Origin: UBA1765 sp045615885
GTDB taxonomy: Bacteria > Fibrobacterota > Fibrobacteria > Fibrobacterales > Fibrobacteraceae
Direction of reading: 5' to 3'
Assembly (NCBI GenBank): GCA_045615885.1
Contig: JAZLFR010000041.1
Span: forward strand, 6,393-70,392
Length of the DNA: 64,000 nucleotides
In this document: positions 17,146 through 25,605 of the stretch, one piece after another
How positions within the stretch are numbered: position 1 is the stretch's first letter
Layout of the letters: each line of letters begins with the position of its first letter
The notes under the pieces: generated by a model
The model's input: the letters and a program-made list of their open reading frames with translations, nothing else
Told to the model about the DNA's origin: nothing
Database searches by the model: none
Program-made: the position numbers and the translations under genes

Positions 17146-18585
17146 TTATTCACCAATTTGGCCGTTGCGCAGGCGGTCGAGGAAGTCCTTGGTTTCCTTG
17201 GCGACGATGCCGCTCAAGAGGATGAGGGCCACGAGGTTCGGGAATGCCATGAGACCGTTGAAGATGTCTGCACAGGTCCATACGGCGCTGACAGTAAGGT
17301 ACGGGCCGATGAAAATTGCTGCAACGTAGAGCCAGCGGAAGGCAAGAATTGCGCTCTTCTTTTTGCCGCCCATCAGGTACTGCAGGCATTTTTCAGAATA
17401 GTAGGCCCAGCCAAGGATTGTCGTGAATGCAAAGAACACGAGGGCGATGGCTAGGAAGTACGGAGCGATTGTTGCACCGCCCGGGAAGAAGGCGAGACCG
17501 CGCGCGAAGGCTTCCATGGTGATGTTTACGCCTTCGAGGCCGAGCTTCGGGTCCCAGGCGCCGGTAACGACGATTGCAAGGCCCGTCATTGTGCAGATGA
17601 TAATTGTGTCGAAGAAGGTGCCTGTCATGCAGACGAGGCCCTGGCGGACAGGTTCATTTGTCTTTGCCGCTGCGGCTGCAATCGGAGCGGAGCCGAGGCC
17701 GGCTTCGTTACTGAAAATGCCGCGTGCAATGCCTTTTTGCATGGCGATGAAGATCGTGCCAACGACGCCGCCGGTTACGGCGCTCGGGTTGAATGCTGCG
17801 CGAACGATGGTTTCGATTGCTTCGGAAATATGGGAGAAGTTCATTGCCAAAAGGAGCATGCAGGCAACGATGTAGAGAATTGCCATGACCGGCACGACAT
17901 AGGTGGAAACTTTAGCGATGCGCTTGAGGCCGCCAATGATGACGAATGCAGAAAATGCTGTGACCAATGCGCCGGCGATAGCGGTTGTGTAGCTGATGGA
18001 TGCGCTGCCGATCTTTACGAATTCACCTGCGTTCGGGGTGAGGCGAGCCATTGCAGACGTAATGCCGTTCACCTGCGTGATCGTGCCGATGCCCATGAGG
18101 CCTGCGCAAACGCCAAAGATTGCAAAGAGCACTGCGAGCCACTTGAAGTTGAAACCGAAGCGTTCCTTGATGCCTGTTTCAATGTAGTAGAACGGGCCGC
18201 CGAGAACCTTGCCGTCCTTGTCGACGGAGCGGTACTTGACAGCGAGCAAGCCCTCTGCATACTTTGTTGCCATGCCGAGGAATGCTGCAACTTCCATCCA
18301 GAAGAGGGCGCCTGGACCGCCGGTACCGATTGCTGTTGCGACGCCTACGATGTTGCCCGTGCCGATTGTTGCCGCAAGGGCAGTGCAGAGTGCGCCAAAA
18401 CTGGAGACTTCGCCTTCGCCGCCCTTTTCGTTGTGCAGCATGTAGCGCAGTGCATTCGGCAGGTTCATCACCTGGAGGCAGCCGAGACGGATGGTAAGCA
18501 AAAGGCCTACAAAGAGAATGATTACGATGAGCGGGATACCCCAGACGAGGTCGTCAACTTGCCCTAAAATTGCGTTTATATCCAT
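17146..18585 (-). CDS. Alanine/glycine:cation symporter (AGCS family)
   Basis: A 479-residue inner-membrane carrier importing alanine or glycine with Na+ or H+. Roughly 11 hydrophobic segments are visible, with the family's ALAATIGTGNIVGVATAI and GGPGALFWMEVAAFLGMATKYAE in the first third, and SNEAGLGSAPIAAAAAKTNEP in the middle. The tail (DFLDRLRNGQIGE) is short and polar. It stands alone between two terminators. Amino-acid uptake is the family role; the exact substrate is not readable. Confidence 0.95.
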   Translation of the reverse strand: MDINAILGQVDDLVWGIPLIVIILFVGLLLTIRLGCLQVMNLPNALRYMLHNEKGGEGEVSSFGALCTALAATIGTGNIVGVATAIGTGGPGALFWMEVAAFLGMATKYAEGLLAVKYRSVDKDGKVLGGPFYYIETGIKERFGFNFKWLAVLFAIFGVCAGLMGIGTITQVNGITSAMARLTPNAGEFVKIGSASISYTTAIAGALVTAFSAFVIIGGLKRIAKVSTYVVPVMAILYIVACMLLLAMNFSHISEAIETIVRAAFNPSAVTGGVVGTIFIAMQKGIARGIFSNEAGLGSAPIAAAAAKTNEPVRQGLVCMTGTFFDTIIICTMTGLAIVVTGAWDPKLGLEGVNITMEAFARGLAFFPGGATIAPYFLAIALVFFAFTTILGWAYYSEKCLQYLMGGKKKSAILAFRWLYVAAIFIGPYLTVSAVWTCADIFNGLMAFPNLVALILLSGIVAKETKDFLDRLRNGQIGE

Positions 18586-18635
18586 TTCGGTTCCTTTTCG
18601 CGGGACGTTATTTGGTGAAAAATCAGTTCAAAAGA

Positions 18636-18656
18636 AAACGGACCCTTGGGGTCCGT
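18636..18656 (-). terminator. Terminator of the 18662 lipoprotein gene
   Basis: Seven-base stem CGGACCC (18639-18645) with GGGTCCG (18649-18655); on the minus strand it is followed by TTTTC. Confidence 0.8.
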
Positions 18657-18661
18657 GACTT

Positions 18662-19093
18662 TTATTCTACGAAAGAATACTTGCTCTTGTAATACTCAAA
18701 CATTTCTTCGATGCTTGTGAAGGCGCCGTTTCGTACCGCTTCACGTACACTCGGGTCTTGTTTAGCCATGCTGCGGAGCTTTTCGTTCACGTCCTTGAAG
18801 AACATGTCGTTTGCGGCGTGGTTCACTTGCTGCTGTGTGTAGTTGGAGTGGTAGCGGCGTTCAAGCTGCTGGAACAGATCGGTCTGGCACTTTGTTGTCG
18901 GCGGGTTCTTGTACACGACCGGGGTATAGCACTTGTCGATGTATTCCTGCTTGAGGCTTACGATCATGTTGTCGATGGCCGGAATGTTGCGATTGGCTTC
19001 GTGTTCGGCAAGTGTCGCTTTTGGGATTGTGATGGAAGAACAGGCGGTAAGGCCTGCGACGATAAGCGACAACGCGATGGCGCCAAAACGCAT
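18662..19093 (-). CDS. Hypothetical lipoprotein
   Basis: A 143-residue protein not recognised as a named family. Residues 1-18 form a lipoprotein signal with lipobox LTAC and Cys18, followed by SS, which favours outer-membrane sorting by the usual rule. The mature part is helical and polar, with two cysteines (DKCYTPVV and TTKCQTDL) 14 residues apart that could form a disulfide in the periplasm. The gene stands alone with its own terminator. Role unknown. Confidence 0.75.
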   Translation of the reverse strand: MRFGAIALSLIVAGLTACSSITIPKATLAEHEANRNIPAIDNMIVSLKQEYIDKCYTPVVYKNPPTTKCQTDLFQQLERRYHSNYTQQQVNHAANDMFFKDVNEKLRSMAKQDPSVREAVRNGAFTSIEEMFEYYKSKYSFVE

Positions 19094-19973
19094 AGACGGC
19101 TCCTTGATTAAAACTCAAAGCGCAATTTAATAAATTTGCCCTTGATTGTAAATGTTTTTTTTGTTACGGTGATAGTTATCACATGTTTTGGAGTGTTGTA
19201 TTGGGTGAAGGGGAGGATCTAGGTACAATTACCTCAAAGTGAGCGCAGCGAACGACCTCACGCCTCAAGCACCGAAGGTGCGACCTGATGTCTGTACTCT
19301 GTCTTCTGTTCTCTCCTAACTTGTCATCACGAGCAACGCGAAGTGATCCAGAATATGGTAAGTTACAGTTCCTTCCGTCTTCTGTCTTCCTACTGACTCC
19401 TGATTCCTGTCACTGACTCCTGACTCCCGTATTCTTACTTGTCATCACGAGCAACGCGAAGTGATCCAGAACGTAGTCCTGGATGGCCGCGCTCCGCTCG
19501 CCATGACACGGGAAAATACAATTCTCTGTTTTCTGTCCTCTCTTTACTTGTCATCACGAGCAATGCGAAGTGATCCAGAATATGGTAAGTTACAGTTCCT
19601 TCCGTCTTCCGTCTTATGTCTTCCTACTGTCTTCTGTACTCTGTTTTCTGTCTTCTGTTTTCAGTCCTCTCTTTACTTGTCATCACGAGCAACGCGAAGT
19701 GATCCAGAATGTAGCCCTGGATGGCCGCGCTCCGCTTGCCATGACACGGGAAAATACAATTCTCTGTTCTCTGTCTTCTGTTTTCTGTCCTCTGTCTTTA
19801 CATTCATGGCTTCGCCATAGAGGCTACTCATTCGCCAAGTGAATTTGAGCAAGCTCAATTCGTTTGGCTCATTTCGGGCGCATTCTGCCGACAGCCGACT
19901 GACTACTAACTTCCGTCTTCCGACTTCCTTCTGACCCCTGTCCCTGATTCCTGACACCTCTTTTTTCTACATT
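19094..19973. repeat. Large heptad and REP-like repeat region
   Basis: An 880-base gap without genes. From about 19280 it is mostly CT-type heptads on the plus strand (CTGACTC, CTGTCTT, CTTCCGT words). Four copies of a palindrome GTCATCAC..GTGATCCAG start near 19323, 19441, 19550 and 19679; the second and fourth are joined to a second palindrome GGATGGC..GCCATGAC, making a double hairpin. GGTAAGTTACAG follows the first and third. Near 19210-19290 are hairpins with GCGAACG-type loops that recur inverted at 30560-30640. Confidence 0.85.
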
Positions 19974-21128
19974 ATGTCCATGCGTTTTTTGTTGGCTTTG
20001 ATATTTGCGCTCTGCGCAGTTGCCTTTGCCGCCCCAGTTCCTTCTGGAGCGGTGCTTGCTGGCGGCAATGTGGCCCGTGATGCGGCTCTCGATGAAGTAT
20101 CCGATGTTGTGCGTCCGGGGGCCATCGCCTATGTTACGCTTGGTTCCTACTGGCTGCCGCACCCGCGCCAAACGGCGCTGCGTTCCGACCTGGGTGTTCA
20201 CGACGGCTACGCCTTCAGGCAGCGCCTCGGTGGTTACTTTTCTGCCCCGATCCAAGGCACGGACTTCTTCCTCGGCTTCATGTGGTTTGGCGAACGTTTG
20301 GGCTGGGATTCCGAAGACTTTCTGTTCTGGCCGTATTACGGCAGGTATGCCCTGATACAGAGTGTACAGACTGCTGGAGCCACAATTACTTCCGAAAGAT
20401 GGAATTCCGGCATTGCTGGCGGTATCCAATATTTAAATCCAGAAAAGGTTTCTAGAATCCATGGCGACGAAAGCGATTCTCTGTATGGCTTTGCGCATGT
20501 GTTTACCGGTCCGCTTGCTTTGCAGGGTTCCTTTGGCGATGGAGGCTGGAAATCTGCCCGTGCATCGCTGCATTTCGAAAGCAAGGAATTGAACGGCGGC
20601 GTGTCTCACGGAATAGCCACATATTTGCCGAACTTTGATGTCGTGGCATACCGCGATGCGTCCGATTCCATTCGCGTGACTTATGAGCAGAACCTGTATG
20701 GCCAAATGCTTTACGGCGAGGTGACCGCATTTCTCACGGATTACGGCTTCTACTCGGCGGCACTCAAATATTACCCGGACCCGTCAAGAATAGCTTCGTT
20801 CGATTTTACATGCTACCGCGATGAAAATGGTGATTTCAATTTTGGTGGTGGCTTGAATGTATTCATGATTCGACTGGCCTACAACCATGCGGCAGATTAC
20901 GAAAACTTGTTCCATGCCAAGCGCGTTTTTGTAGTAGAGTTGAACTTGGCGCTCGGAGCAAAGAATGGAGCTTTCTTCAGTCGCAATGCTGCAAAGGCAG
21001 CCCCCGTGGAATCTACAACGAAGGTCATTCACGAAAAGAATTCTTCGTATAGGGGCAGTAAGGAAACCACCAATAGCGATGGCGTGAAGGAAATCACTGC
21101 GACTGGCATTAGGAGGGAAAAGAAATGA
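19974..21128 (+). CDS. Hypothetical exported protein, possible outer-membrane beta structure
   Basis: A 384-residue protein with a signal peptide (residues 1-20, ALCAVAFAAP). I do not recognise a family. The mature part is rich in Tyr, Phe and Gly with alternating polarity (FRQRLGGYFSAPIQG, FFLGFMWFGERLGW), as in outer-membrane beta-barrels, up to about residue 330. A polar Lys/Ser/Glu-rich tail (KVIHEKNSSYRGSKE) follows. ATG at 19980 is an alternative start. Its stop overlaps the ATG of a small lipoprotein gene by four bases, so the two probably work together in the envelope. Confidence 0.72.
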   Translation: MSMRFLLALIFALCAVAFAAPVPSGAVLAGGNVARDAALDEVSDVVRPGAIAYVTLGSYWLPHPRQTALRSDLGVHDGYAFRQRLGGYFSAPIQGTDFFLGFMWFGERLGWDSEDFLFWPYYGRYALIQSVQTAGATITSERWNSGIAGGIQYLNPEKVSRIHGDESDSLYGFAHVFTGPLALQGSFGDGGWKSARASLHFESKELNGGVSHGIATYLPNFDVVAYRDASDSIRVTYEQNLYGQMLYGEVTAFLTDYGFYSAALKYYPDPSRIASFDFTCYRDENGDFNFGGGLNVFMIRLAYNHAADYENLFHAKRVFVVELNLALGAKNGAFFSRNAAKAAPVESTTKVIHEKNSSYRGSKETTNSDGVKEITATGIRREKK

Positions 21129-21469
21129 GAGCTTTTGCCTTGGGATTGCTTTCCCTGCTGTTTACAGGTTGCGTAACGCATTATGTGATTGAAGGCACCT
21201 GCCGCCTGCAGGTTGGCAACGACACTGAAAACTACACGGTGCAAAAAGTGAGCATCGTCTCTAAGGATTCAAGCGAAACTGTCTGGATCAGGGACGAAAT
21301 TCTGCCGGGTGAAAAATCCAAAGTCGTGGAACGCGACCTGGTTGGGAATTTTACCGTGCACGTTCAAATGGACGCTCTCGATACCATGTTTGAACAACGC
21401 TTTGACGCTGGCAGCGTCTTCTTGCAGATTCGTGAAAACAAGGGCGTTGTTGAATTTGAAGTAAGGTAG
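21125..21469 (+). CDS. Hypothetical small lipoprotein paired with the upstream envelope protein
   Basis: A 114-residue protein with a lipoprotein signal (lipobox FTGC, Cys16). The rest is predicted beta-rich with a regular alternation (EGTCRLQVGNDTENYTVQKVSIV). No family recognised. A strong AGGAGGG at 21111-21117 inside the preceding gene and a four-base ATGA overlap show translational coupling, so a shared complex or pathway with the 19974 product is the best guess. Confidence 0.72.
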   Translation: MRAFALGLLSLLFTGCVTHYVIEGTCRLQVGNDTENYTVQKVSIVSKDSSETVWIRDEILPGEKSKVVERDLVGNFTVHVQMDALDTMFEQRFDAGSVFLQIRENKGVVEFEVR

Positions 21470-21480
21470 TTGCCGGCAAC

Positions 21481-22413
21481 CTATTTCATCCAAGGTGGTA
21501 CGCGTTTTGCCTTGGGCTTTTCTTCTACGATTTTAGGAGGGTAGAGCACACCGAAGCGAAGCCCTGCCGTGCTGATTCTGAACGATTCCGCATGCAGTTT
21601 TTCGAGCAGGGTGCGCAGCCAGAAAAGACCGCAGATGATGACGTCGGAGCGGCCGCCGCCAAGGCCCGGAAGGGCCGCGCGAAGTTCCTTGGAAAGGTTC
21701 ACGATGCGGGTAATCGTAGTTTCGAGGTCAGCCATTGTCATTTCGAGGCCTTCGAGCTGCTCGTAGTTGAACTGCGGCGTGTTGAGGAACACCATGGCAA
21801 GCGCAGTCGCCGTGCCGCCCACAAGGAACACCGGCTTTTTGGCAAATGGCTTGACCGGGTTGCCTAGCAAAGTTTCCTTGACAAAGCCCTTGTATTCTGG
21901 GCCTGGGATTGCGCCCATTTTCTTGAACAGGAAGAGTGCGCCGACCGGGAGCGAAATGGCATTCTTGCCGTTGCAAAGTTCCGTGGAGCCGCCGCCAATG
22001 TCGATTGTCGTAATGTCTTCGCCGTGCCATTCCGTAACGGCGCGGTAGGTGTATGCGGCTTCTTCTTCGCCGCTAATGATGCGTGGGCGGGTCCAGATTG
22101 CTTTTTCGACCGTGGCAATGACTTCCTCTGCGTTGCCTGCCTTGCGCATGGCTTCGGTCATCACTGCTTCGTTGATTTCTGCACCGAGTGCGTGGGCGTC
22201 GCTGCGGAACTTCGAAAGAACCTTGAACAGCTCCTCCTGCTTTTCTTTAGAAATATTGCCTGTTTCGTAGATGTCTTCGCCAAGGCGGCAAATTTCCACT
22301 TTCTGGATTTTTGGAACAAGCTTTTCTTTGCCGGTTTCGTCAGCTTCGAATGCGGCAATCAAAAGGATGGATGAGTTGGAACCGATGTCGATGGAGGCAC
22401 GAAGATTTTTCAT
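21481..22413 (-). CDS. Exopolyphosphatase / pppGpp phosphohydrolase (Ppx/GppA family)
   Basis: A 310-residue enzyme of the ASKHA fold that removes terminal phosphate from polyphosphate or pppGpp. It has the phosphate-1 motif IDIGSNSSILLIA, the catalytic ISGEEEAAYTY stretch and phosphate-2 ITTIDIGGGSTEL. It is the short form without the C-terminal HD-like domain of E. coli Ppx. Which substrate it prefers cannot be told. The upstream flank is a heptad tract whose pyrimidine-rich strand reads into the gene. Confidence 0.92.
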   Translation of the reverse strand: MKNLRASIDIGSNSSILLIAAFEADETGKEKLVPKIQKVEICRLGEDIYETGNISKEKQEELFKVLSKFRSDAHALGAEINEAVMTEAMRKAGNAEEVIATVEKAIWTRPRIISGEEEAAYTYRAVTEWHGEDITTIDIGGGSTELCNGKNAISLPVGALFLFKKMGAIPGPEYKGFVKETLLGNPVKPFAKKPVFLVGGTATALAMVFLNTPQFNYEQLEGLEMTMADLETTITRIVNLSKELRAALPGLGGGRSDVIICGLFWLRTLLEKLHAESFRISTAGLRFGVLYPPKIVEEKPKAKRVPPWMK

Positions 22414-22875
22414 AATTTGGGGATTTATAGGATCTAGGATTTAGGGGCTAGTGATTAGACGAAAGACCGCTTCGCTGGTAGACGAGATGTGTGCAAACGA
22501 GTGTCGCGACCAAGCTTGCTTGGGGATGACCGAGTGCAGCCACATCCTATGGCGATGCCATGAAAGACGAAAGAAGATTGTTAAATTCCATTGTTTTAGA
22601 GGATAGGGTTCAGGGGATAGGGGTTAGTGAATGTTGATTTCCAGTGTCTAGGGTATAGGGTTCAGGGTGTAGGGTATAGAATAGACGAGAGAACGGCACT
22701 GCGTGCCTACAGACGAGAGACGAGAGGGGTTAGGAAATTTCAGAATTAAGAATTTTAATTATTCCAAATACCGACTTCTAGGACTTCGCTCGCCAAGACA
22801 CGGTAAGCAGCAATTTCTGACTCCTGACTCCTGTCACTGATTCCTTTCTTCCATCTTCCGTCTTCCGACTTCCTA
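22414..22875. repeat. Heptad tract with a split module
   Basis: No gene. The left part is purine-rich on the plus strand (GGATCTA, GGATTTA, GACGAAA words); the right part, from about 22795 and running into the 3' end of the next gene, is pyrimidine-rich (CTGACTC, CTTCCGT). Bases 22443-22485 (43 bp) and 22562-22615 (54 bp) are exact reverse complements of 54719-54761 and 54667-54720. They are continuous at 54.7 kb but here are separated by 76 bases (22486-22561) that contain the palindrome ATGGCGATGCCAT. Confidence 0.85.
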
Positions 22876-23208
22876 CTACTTTCCGTCTTCTGTATTCTGT
22901 TTTTTAAGCAGGGATTCCTTGATCTTGTCGGCGAGCTTGCCTGGGTTCAGCAAAAATTCCTTGGCGCTTGCAATAGCCTCTTCGACTATGGAATTCGGGA
23001 ATTTTTTTGTCCATTCCACAACAATCTGGCCCGATTCGGAACCGAGTTCCTTGCCTTCGCGAATTTCCTGTGCCATCTTGAGCGCAAGCAGCATGCCGAG
23101 TTCAAAGGCGCGCGGGCTTTCCTTGCCTTCGAGCATTTTTTCGATTCGTGAAATTTTTTCGTCGAGGGTGGTGTTTTCGGAATCTTTCAAATCTTTTTCT
23201 GATATCAT
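22876..23208 (-). CDS. Hypothetical helical protein
   Basis: A 110-residue, highly charged protein with no signal peptide and no recognised family. The first 35 residues look like a short coiled coil (LDEKISRIEKMLEGKESPR), then a hydrophobic helix (AFELGMLLALKMAQEI) and a lysine-rich tail. Its 3' end runs into a heptad tract, and the last residues (KKQNTEDGK) are encoded by it. It lies downstream of tRNA-fMet and its terminator. Likely a real small cytoplasmic protein; function unknown. Confidence 0.6.
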   Translation of the reverse strand: MISEKDLKDSENTTLDEKISRIEKMLEGKESPRAFELGMLLALKMAQEIREGKELGSESGQIVVEWTKKFPNSIVEEAIASAKEFLLNPGKLADKIKESLLKKQNTEDGK

Positions 23209-23257
23209 GCCGGTAAATTTAGAAATGTAGGTTGAAATGAATGCTCGAAAAGCAGAA

Positions 23258-23281
23258 AGACCCAGGCTATTGCCTAGGTCT
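23258..23281 (-). terminator. Hairpin terminator after tRNA-fMet
   Basis: Stem AGACCCAGGC (23258-23267) with GCCTAGGTCT (23272-23281), one G-T pair; on the minus strand a T-rich stretch follows. Confidence 0.65.
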
Positions 23282-23288
23282 TCTGTAG

Positions 23289-23362
<74 letters not shown>

Positions 23363-23426
23363 TCGAATGTGCCACCATATATAGTAAAGTTTTGTTATAG
23401 TGGCAAGGGTATTAGACTAAAAAAGC

Positions 23427-24113
23427 CTAAAATTCTTCAAGACCGCCATCTGCGGCAAGAATTACCTGGTCGCACATGCCAATGAAAAGTCCATGGCCAA
23501 CGATGCCGACGATGCCGTCGAGCTTTGCGGCAAGGGCTGCTGCATCGTCGATCGGGCCGAACTTTGCGTCTGCAATCAGGTTGCCGGAATCGCTAATGAC
23601 CGGACCGTCTTTGCCGGGTGCGCCCATGCGCACCGTGACCGCGCCACCGAGAGCTTCCACTTTCGCGGTCACTACGCCAATGGCGTTCGGCAAAATCTCA
23701 AGAGGCACAGCGAACTTTTCGCCGAGCTTTGAAACCTTCTTGCCGGAGTCTGCGATGATGATGTAGCGGTCGGCCATGCTTGCAACGATTTTTTCAAGAA
23801 GGTGTGCCGCGCCGCGGCCCTTGATGAGGTTCTTTGCCGGGTCGATTTCGTCTGCACCGTCAATGGCCAGGTCCAGGTGGCTAACTTCGCCCATTTCCTT
23901 GAGAGGAATGCCGAGCTTGCGGCACTGGAGCGTCGTGCTCCAGCTGGTGCTTACGCCAGTCACCTTGATGCCTTCTTCCTTGATGCGCTTGGCGAGGTGT
24001 TCCACCATGTAGGCGGCGGTGCTGCCTGTGCCAAGACCGACGGTCATGCCGTCCTTGATTTCGTTTGCTGCGCGAACGCCTGCAGCCTTTTTAAGTTCGT
24101 CGAGAGTTGCCAT
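23427..24113 (-). CDS. rpiA: Ribose-5-phosphate isomerase A
   Basis: Interconverts ribose-5-phosphate and ribulose-5-phosphate in the pentose phosphate pathway. 228 residues from the ATG at 24113, chosen because it overlaps the slyD stop (TAATG) and has AGGAG nine bases upstream; an in-frame ATG nine bases earlier is less likely. Motifs: VGLGTGSTA, the DGADEIDP catalytic loop, KGRGAAHLLEK and the lysine-containing SGNLIADAKFG region. Cytoplasmic, usual length. Confidence 0.96.
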   Translation of the reverse strand: MATLDELKKAAGVRAANEIKDGMTVGLGTGSTAAYMVEHLAKRIKEEGIKVTGVSTSWSTTLQCRKLGIPLKEMGEVSHLDLAIDGADEIDPAKNLIKGRGAAHLLEKIVASMADRYIIIADSGKKVSKLGEKFAVPLEILPNAIGVVTAKVEALGGAVTVRMGAPGKDGPVISDSGNLIADAKFGPIDDAAALAAKLDGIVGIVGHGLFIGMCDQVILAADGGLEEF

Positions 24114-24706
24114 TAGAACCATCTCCTTGAATCTTTATCAAAATCGTCGCCTTCCGGGGCGTCAAGTTCGTCCGGGAAGCCGCTTTCGAGCTCTGTGAAC
24201 GAAGGCTCTTCTACAGAAAGAACTGTCACCTCGAAAATCAGGTCCATGCCCGCATACGGGTGGTTGCCGTCGAGCACAACGGTCTGCTCGCGGATTTCCT
24301 TGATGGTGTAAAGTTCCGGGCCGTCGCCTTCTTCATCCTGCCCGTTGTTGCCGATGATGTCTTCCGGGTATTCCGGCACCTGAAAATCTGCCAGGTCCTT
24401 TTCACGGAACATTTCAAGCTCCATGCCAATCCAGAGTTCACCGACATCTTTCAATTCTTCTTTCGGCACTTCAATGATCAAATCGTTGCGGAACGGGCCG
24501 TAGGCATCGGCGTAGGCGAGCGTCACAGTGAACTTTTCGCCGACTTCACGATTTTCAAGCGCCCTTTCGAGCCCCGTAATGATGTTGTTGTAGCCGTGAA
24601 TGTACACAAAAGGCTGTGTTGCCGGAATTTCTTCGAGTATCTTTCGGCTCATGTCGCGCACAATGTATGCGATGCGCACCTTCTGCTTGTCTTGTACATT
24701 TGTCAT
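24113..24706 (-). CDS. slyD: FKBP-type peptidyl-prolyl isomerase, SlyD type
   Basis: Prolyl isomerase and chaperone. 197 residues from ATG 24706; a TTG three codons earlier is the alternative. The FKBP halves (QPFVYIHGYNNIITGLERAL and GNHPYAGMDLIFEVTVL) flank an insert-in-flap domain, the SlyD design. The tail is acidic (DELDAPEGDDFDKD) rather than His/Cys-rich, so the nickel-binding role of E. coli SlyD is not expected. It is coupled to rpiA by a one-base overlap. Confidence 0.92.
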   Translation of the reverse strand: MTNVQDKQKVRIAYIVRDMSRKILEEIPATQPFVYIHGYNNIITGLERALENREVGEKFTVTLAYADAYGPFRNDLIIEVPKEELKDVGELWIGMELEMFREKDLADFQVPEYPEDIIGNNGQDEEGDGPELYTIKEIREQTVVLDGNHPYAGMDLIFEVTVLSVEEPSFTELESGFPDELDAPEGDDFDKDSRRWF

Positions 24707-24861
24707 CGCGCTCAAATTTAGTAAAGAATTTAGGGTATAGGGAGAGTGCCTGGCTCTCGATGCGCATGATTACATTTAATAAAAATTTACGTTCGGGACT
24801 TTGCTTGAATGCAAGAAGTATATATGTAACGTTTTTGCCAAAATTTGTATATATTTCGCCC

Positions 24862-25596
24862 ATGCTCTACGGAATCTGCTCCGACATCCACTCCAATGCC
24901 ACGGCTTTCAAGGCTGTTCTTGCCTCAATGGAAAGTTACGGCGTTGAACGCCGCATTTGTCTTGGCGACCTTGTCGGCTATGGTCCCGATGTCAATGAAT
25001 GCGTAAAGCTTGCCTCCGAAAACATGGACGCCTGCATAGTGGGGAACCACGATAGCGTTGCCATGGGCTGGGAATCTTGCGCTGGCTTCAACCCGTATGC
25101 CCGCAAGGCCATTGAATGGACGCAGAACCAGCTATCCATGGAATCCAAGGAATATATGGGCAAGCTGCCGTATATCTTTGAAGAAGATGAAATCTGCTTT
25201 GTGCATGCCTCCCCGCTTTCTCCGGCAGACTGGGTCTACATAACAGATCTCGAAGATGCCTTGGATGCGTTCGACCATTTTTCTGGCAAGTACTGTTTTG
25301 TCGGCCACACGCATAGTCCGGTAATCGTCGCCATGTGCGAAGGCGAAACGGCCATACCGAAAGTCGTCGAGGACTTGCACTACACACTGGAACCGGGGGA
25401 ACGGCTTCTGGTGAATGTGGGCAGCGTTGGCCAGCCGCGCGACCGCGACCCGAAGGCTAGCTGGTGCCTGTTCGATACCGAAACAGAAACTGTCCGCATA
25501 ATTCGCGTAAAATATGATATTGCCGAAACGCAAAACCGCATGCGTGAACTGGGCATTGCAGACTTCCTTATAGAACGCCTTGAAGTCGGGCGCTAG
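24862..25596 (+). CDS. Metallophosphoesterase (YfcE/ApaH-like fold)
   Basis: A 244-residue calcineurin-like phosphoesterase with all metal motifs in order: SDIHSN near residue 8, LGDLVGYGPD, VGNHD and GHTHSPV. The C-terminal part includes VNVGSVGQPRDRDPKA, common in a widespread family sometimes annotated as serine/threonine or diadenosine phosphatases. The substrate is unknown. The start is the ATG at 24862; TATATATTTC (24848-24857) is four bases upstream and there is no Shine-Dalgarno. rlmH follows after nine bases, probably in the same transcript. Confidence 0.93.
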   Translation: MLYGICSDIHSNATAFKAVLASMESYGVERRICLGDLVGYGPDVNECVKLASENMDACIVGNHDSVAMGWESCAGFNPYARKAIEWTQNQLSMESKEYMGKLPYIFEEDEICFVHASPLSPADWVYITDLEDALDAFDHFSGKYCFVGHTHSPVIVAMCEGETAIPKVVEDLHYTLEPGERLLVNVGSVGQPRDRDPKASWCLFDTETETVRIIRVKYDIAETQNRMRELGIADFLIERLEVGR

Positions 25597-25605
25597 GAGC
25601 TAGTC

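Noticed and set aside
19461..19842. Two open frames of 90-119 residues
   Set aside because: They translate heptad and REP repeats (Leu/Ser/Cys-rich, no start support) and are not conserved-looking proteins.
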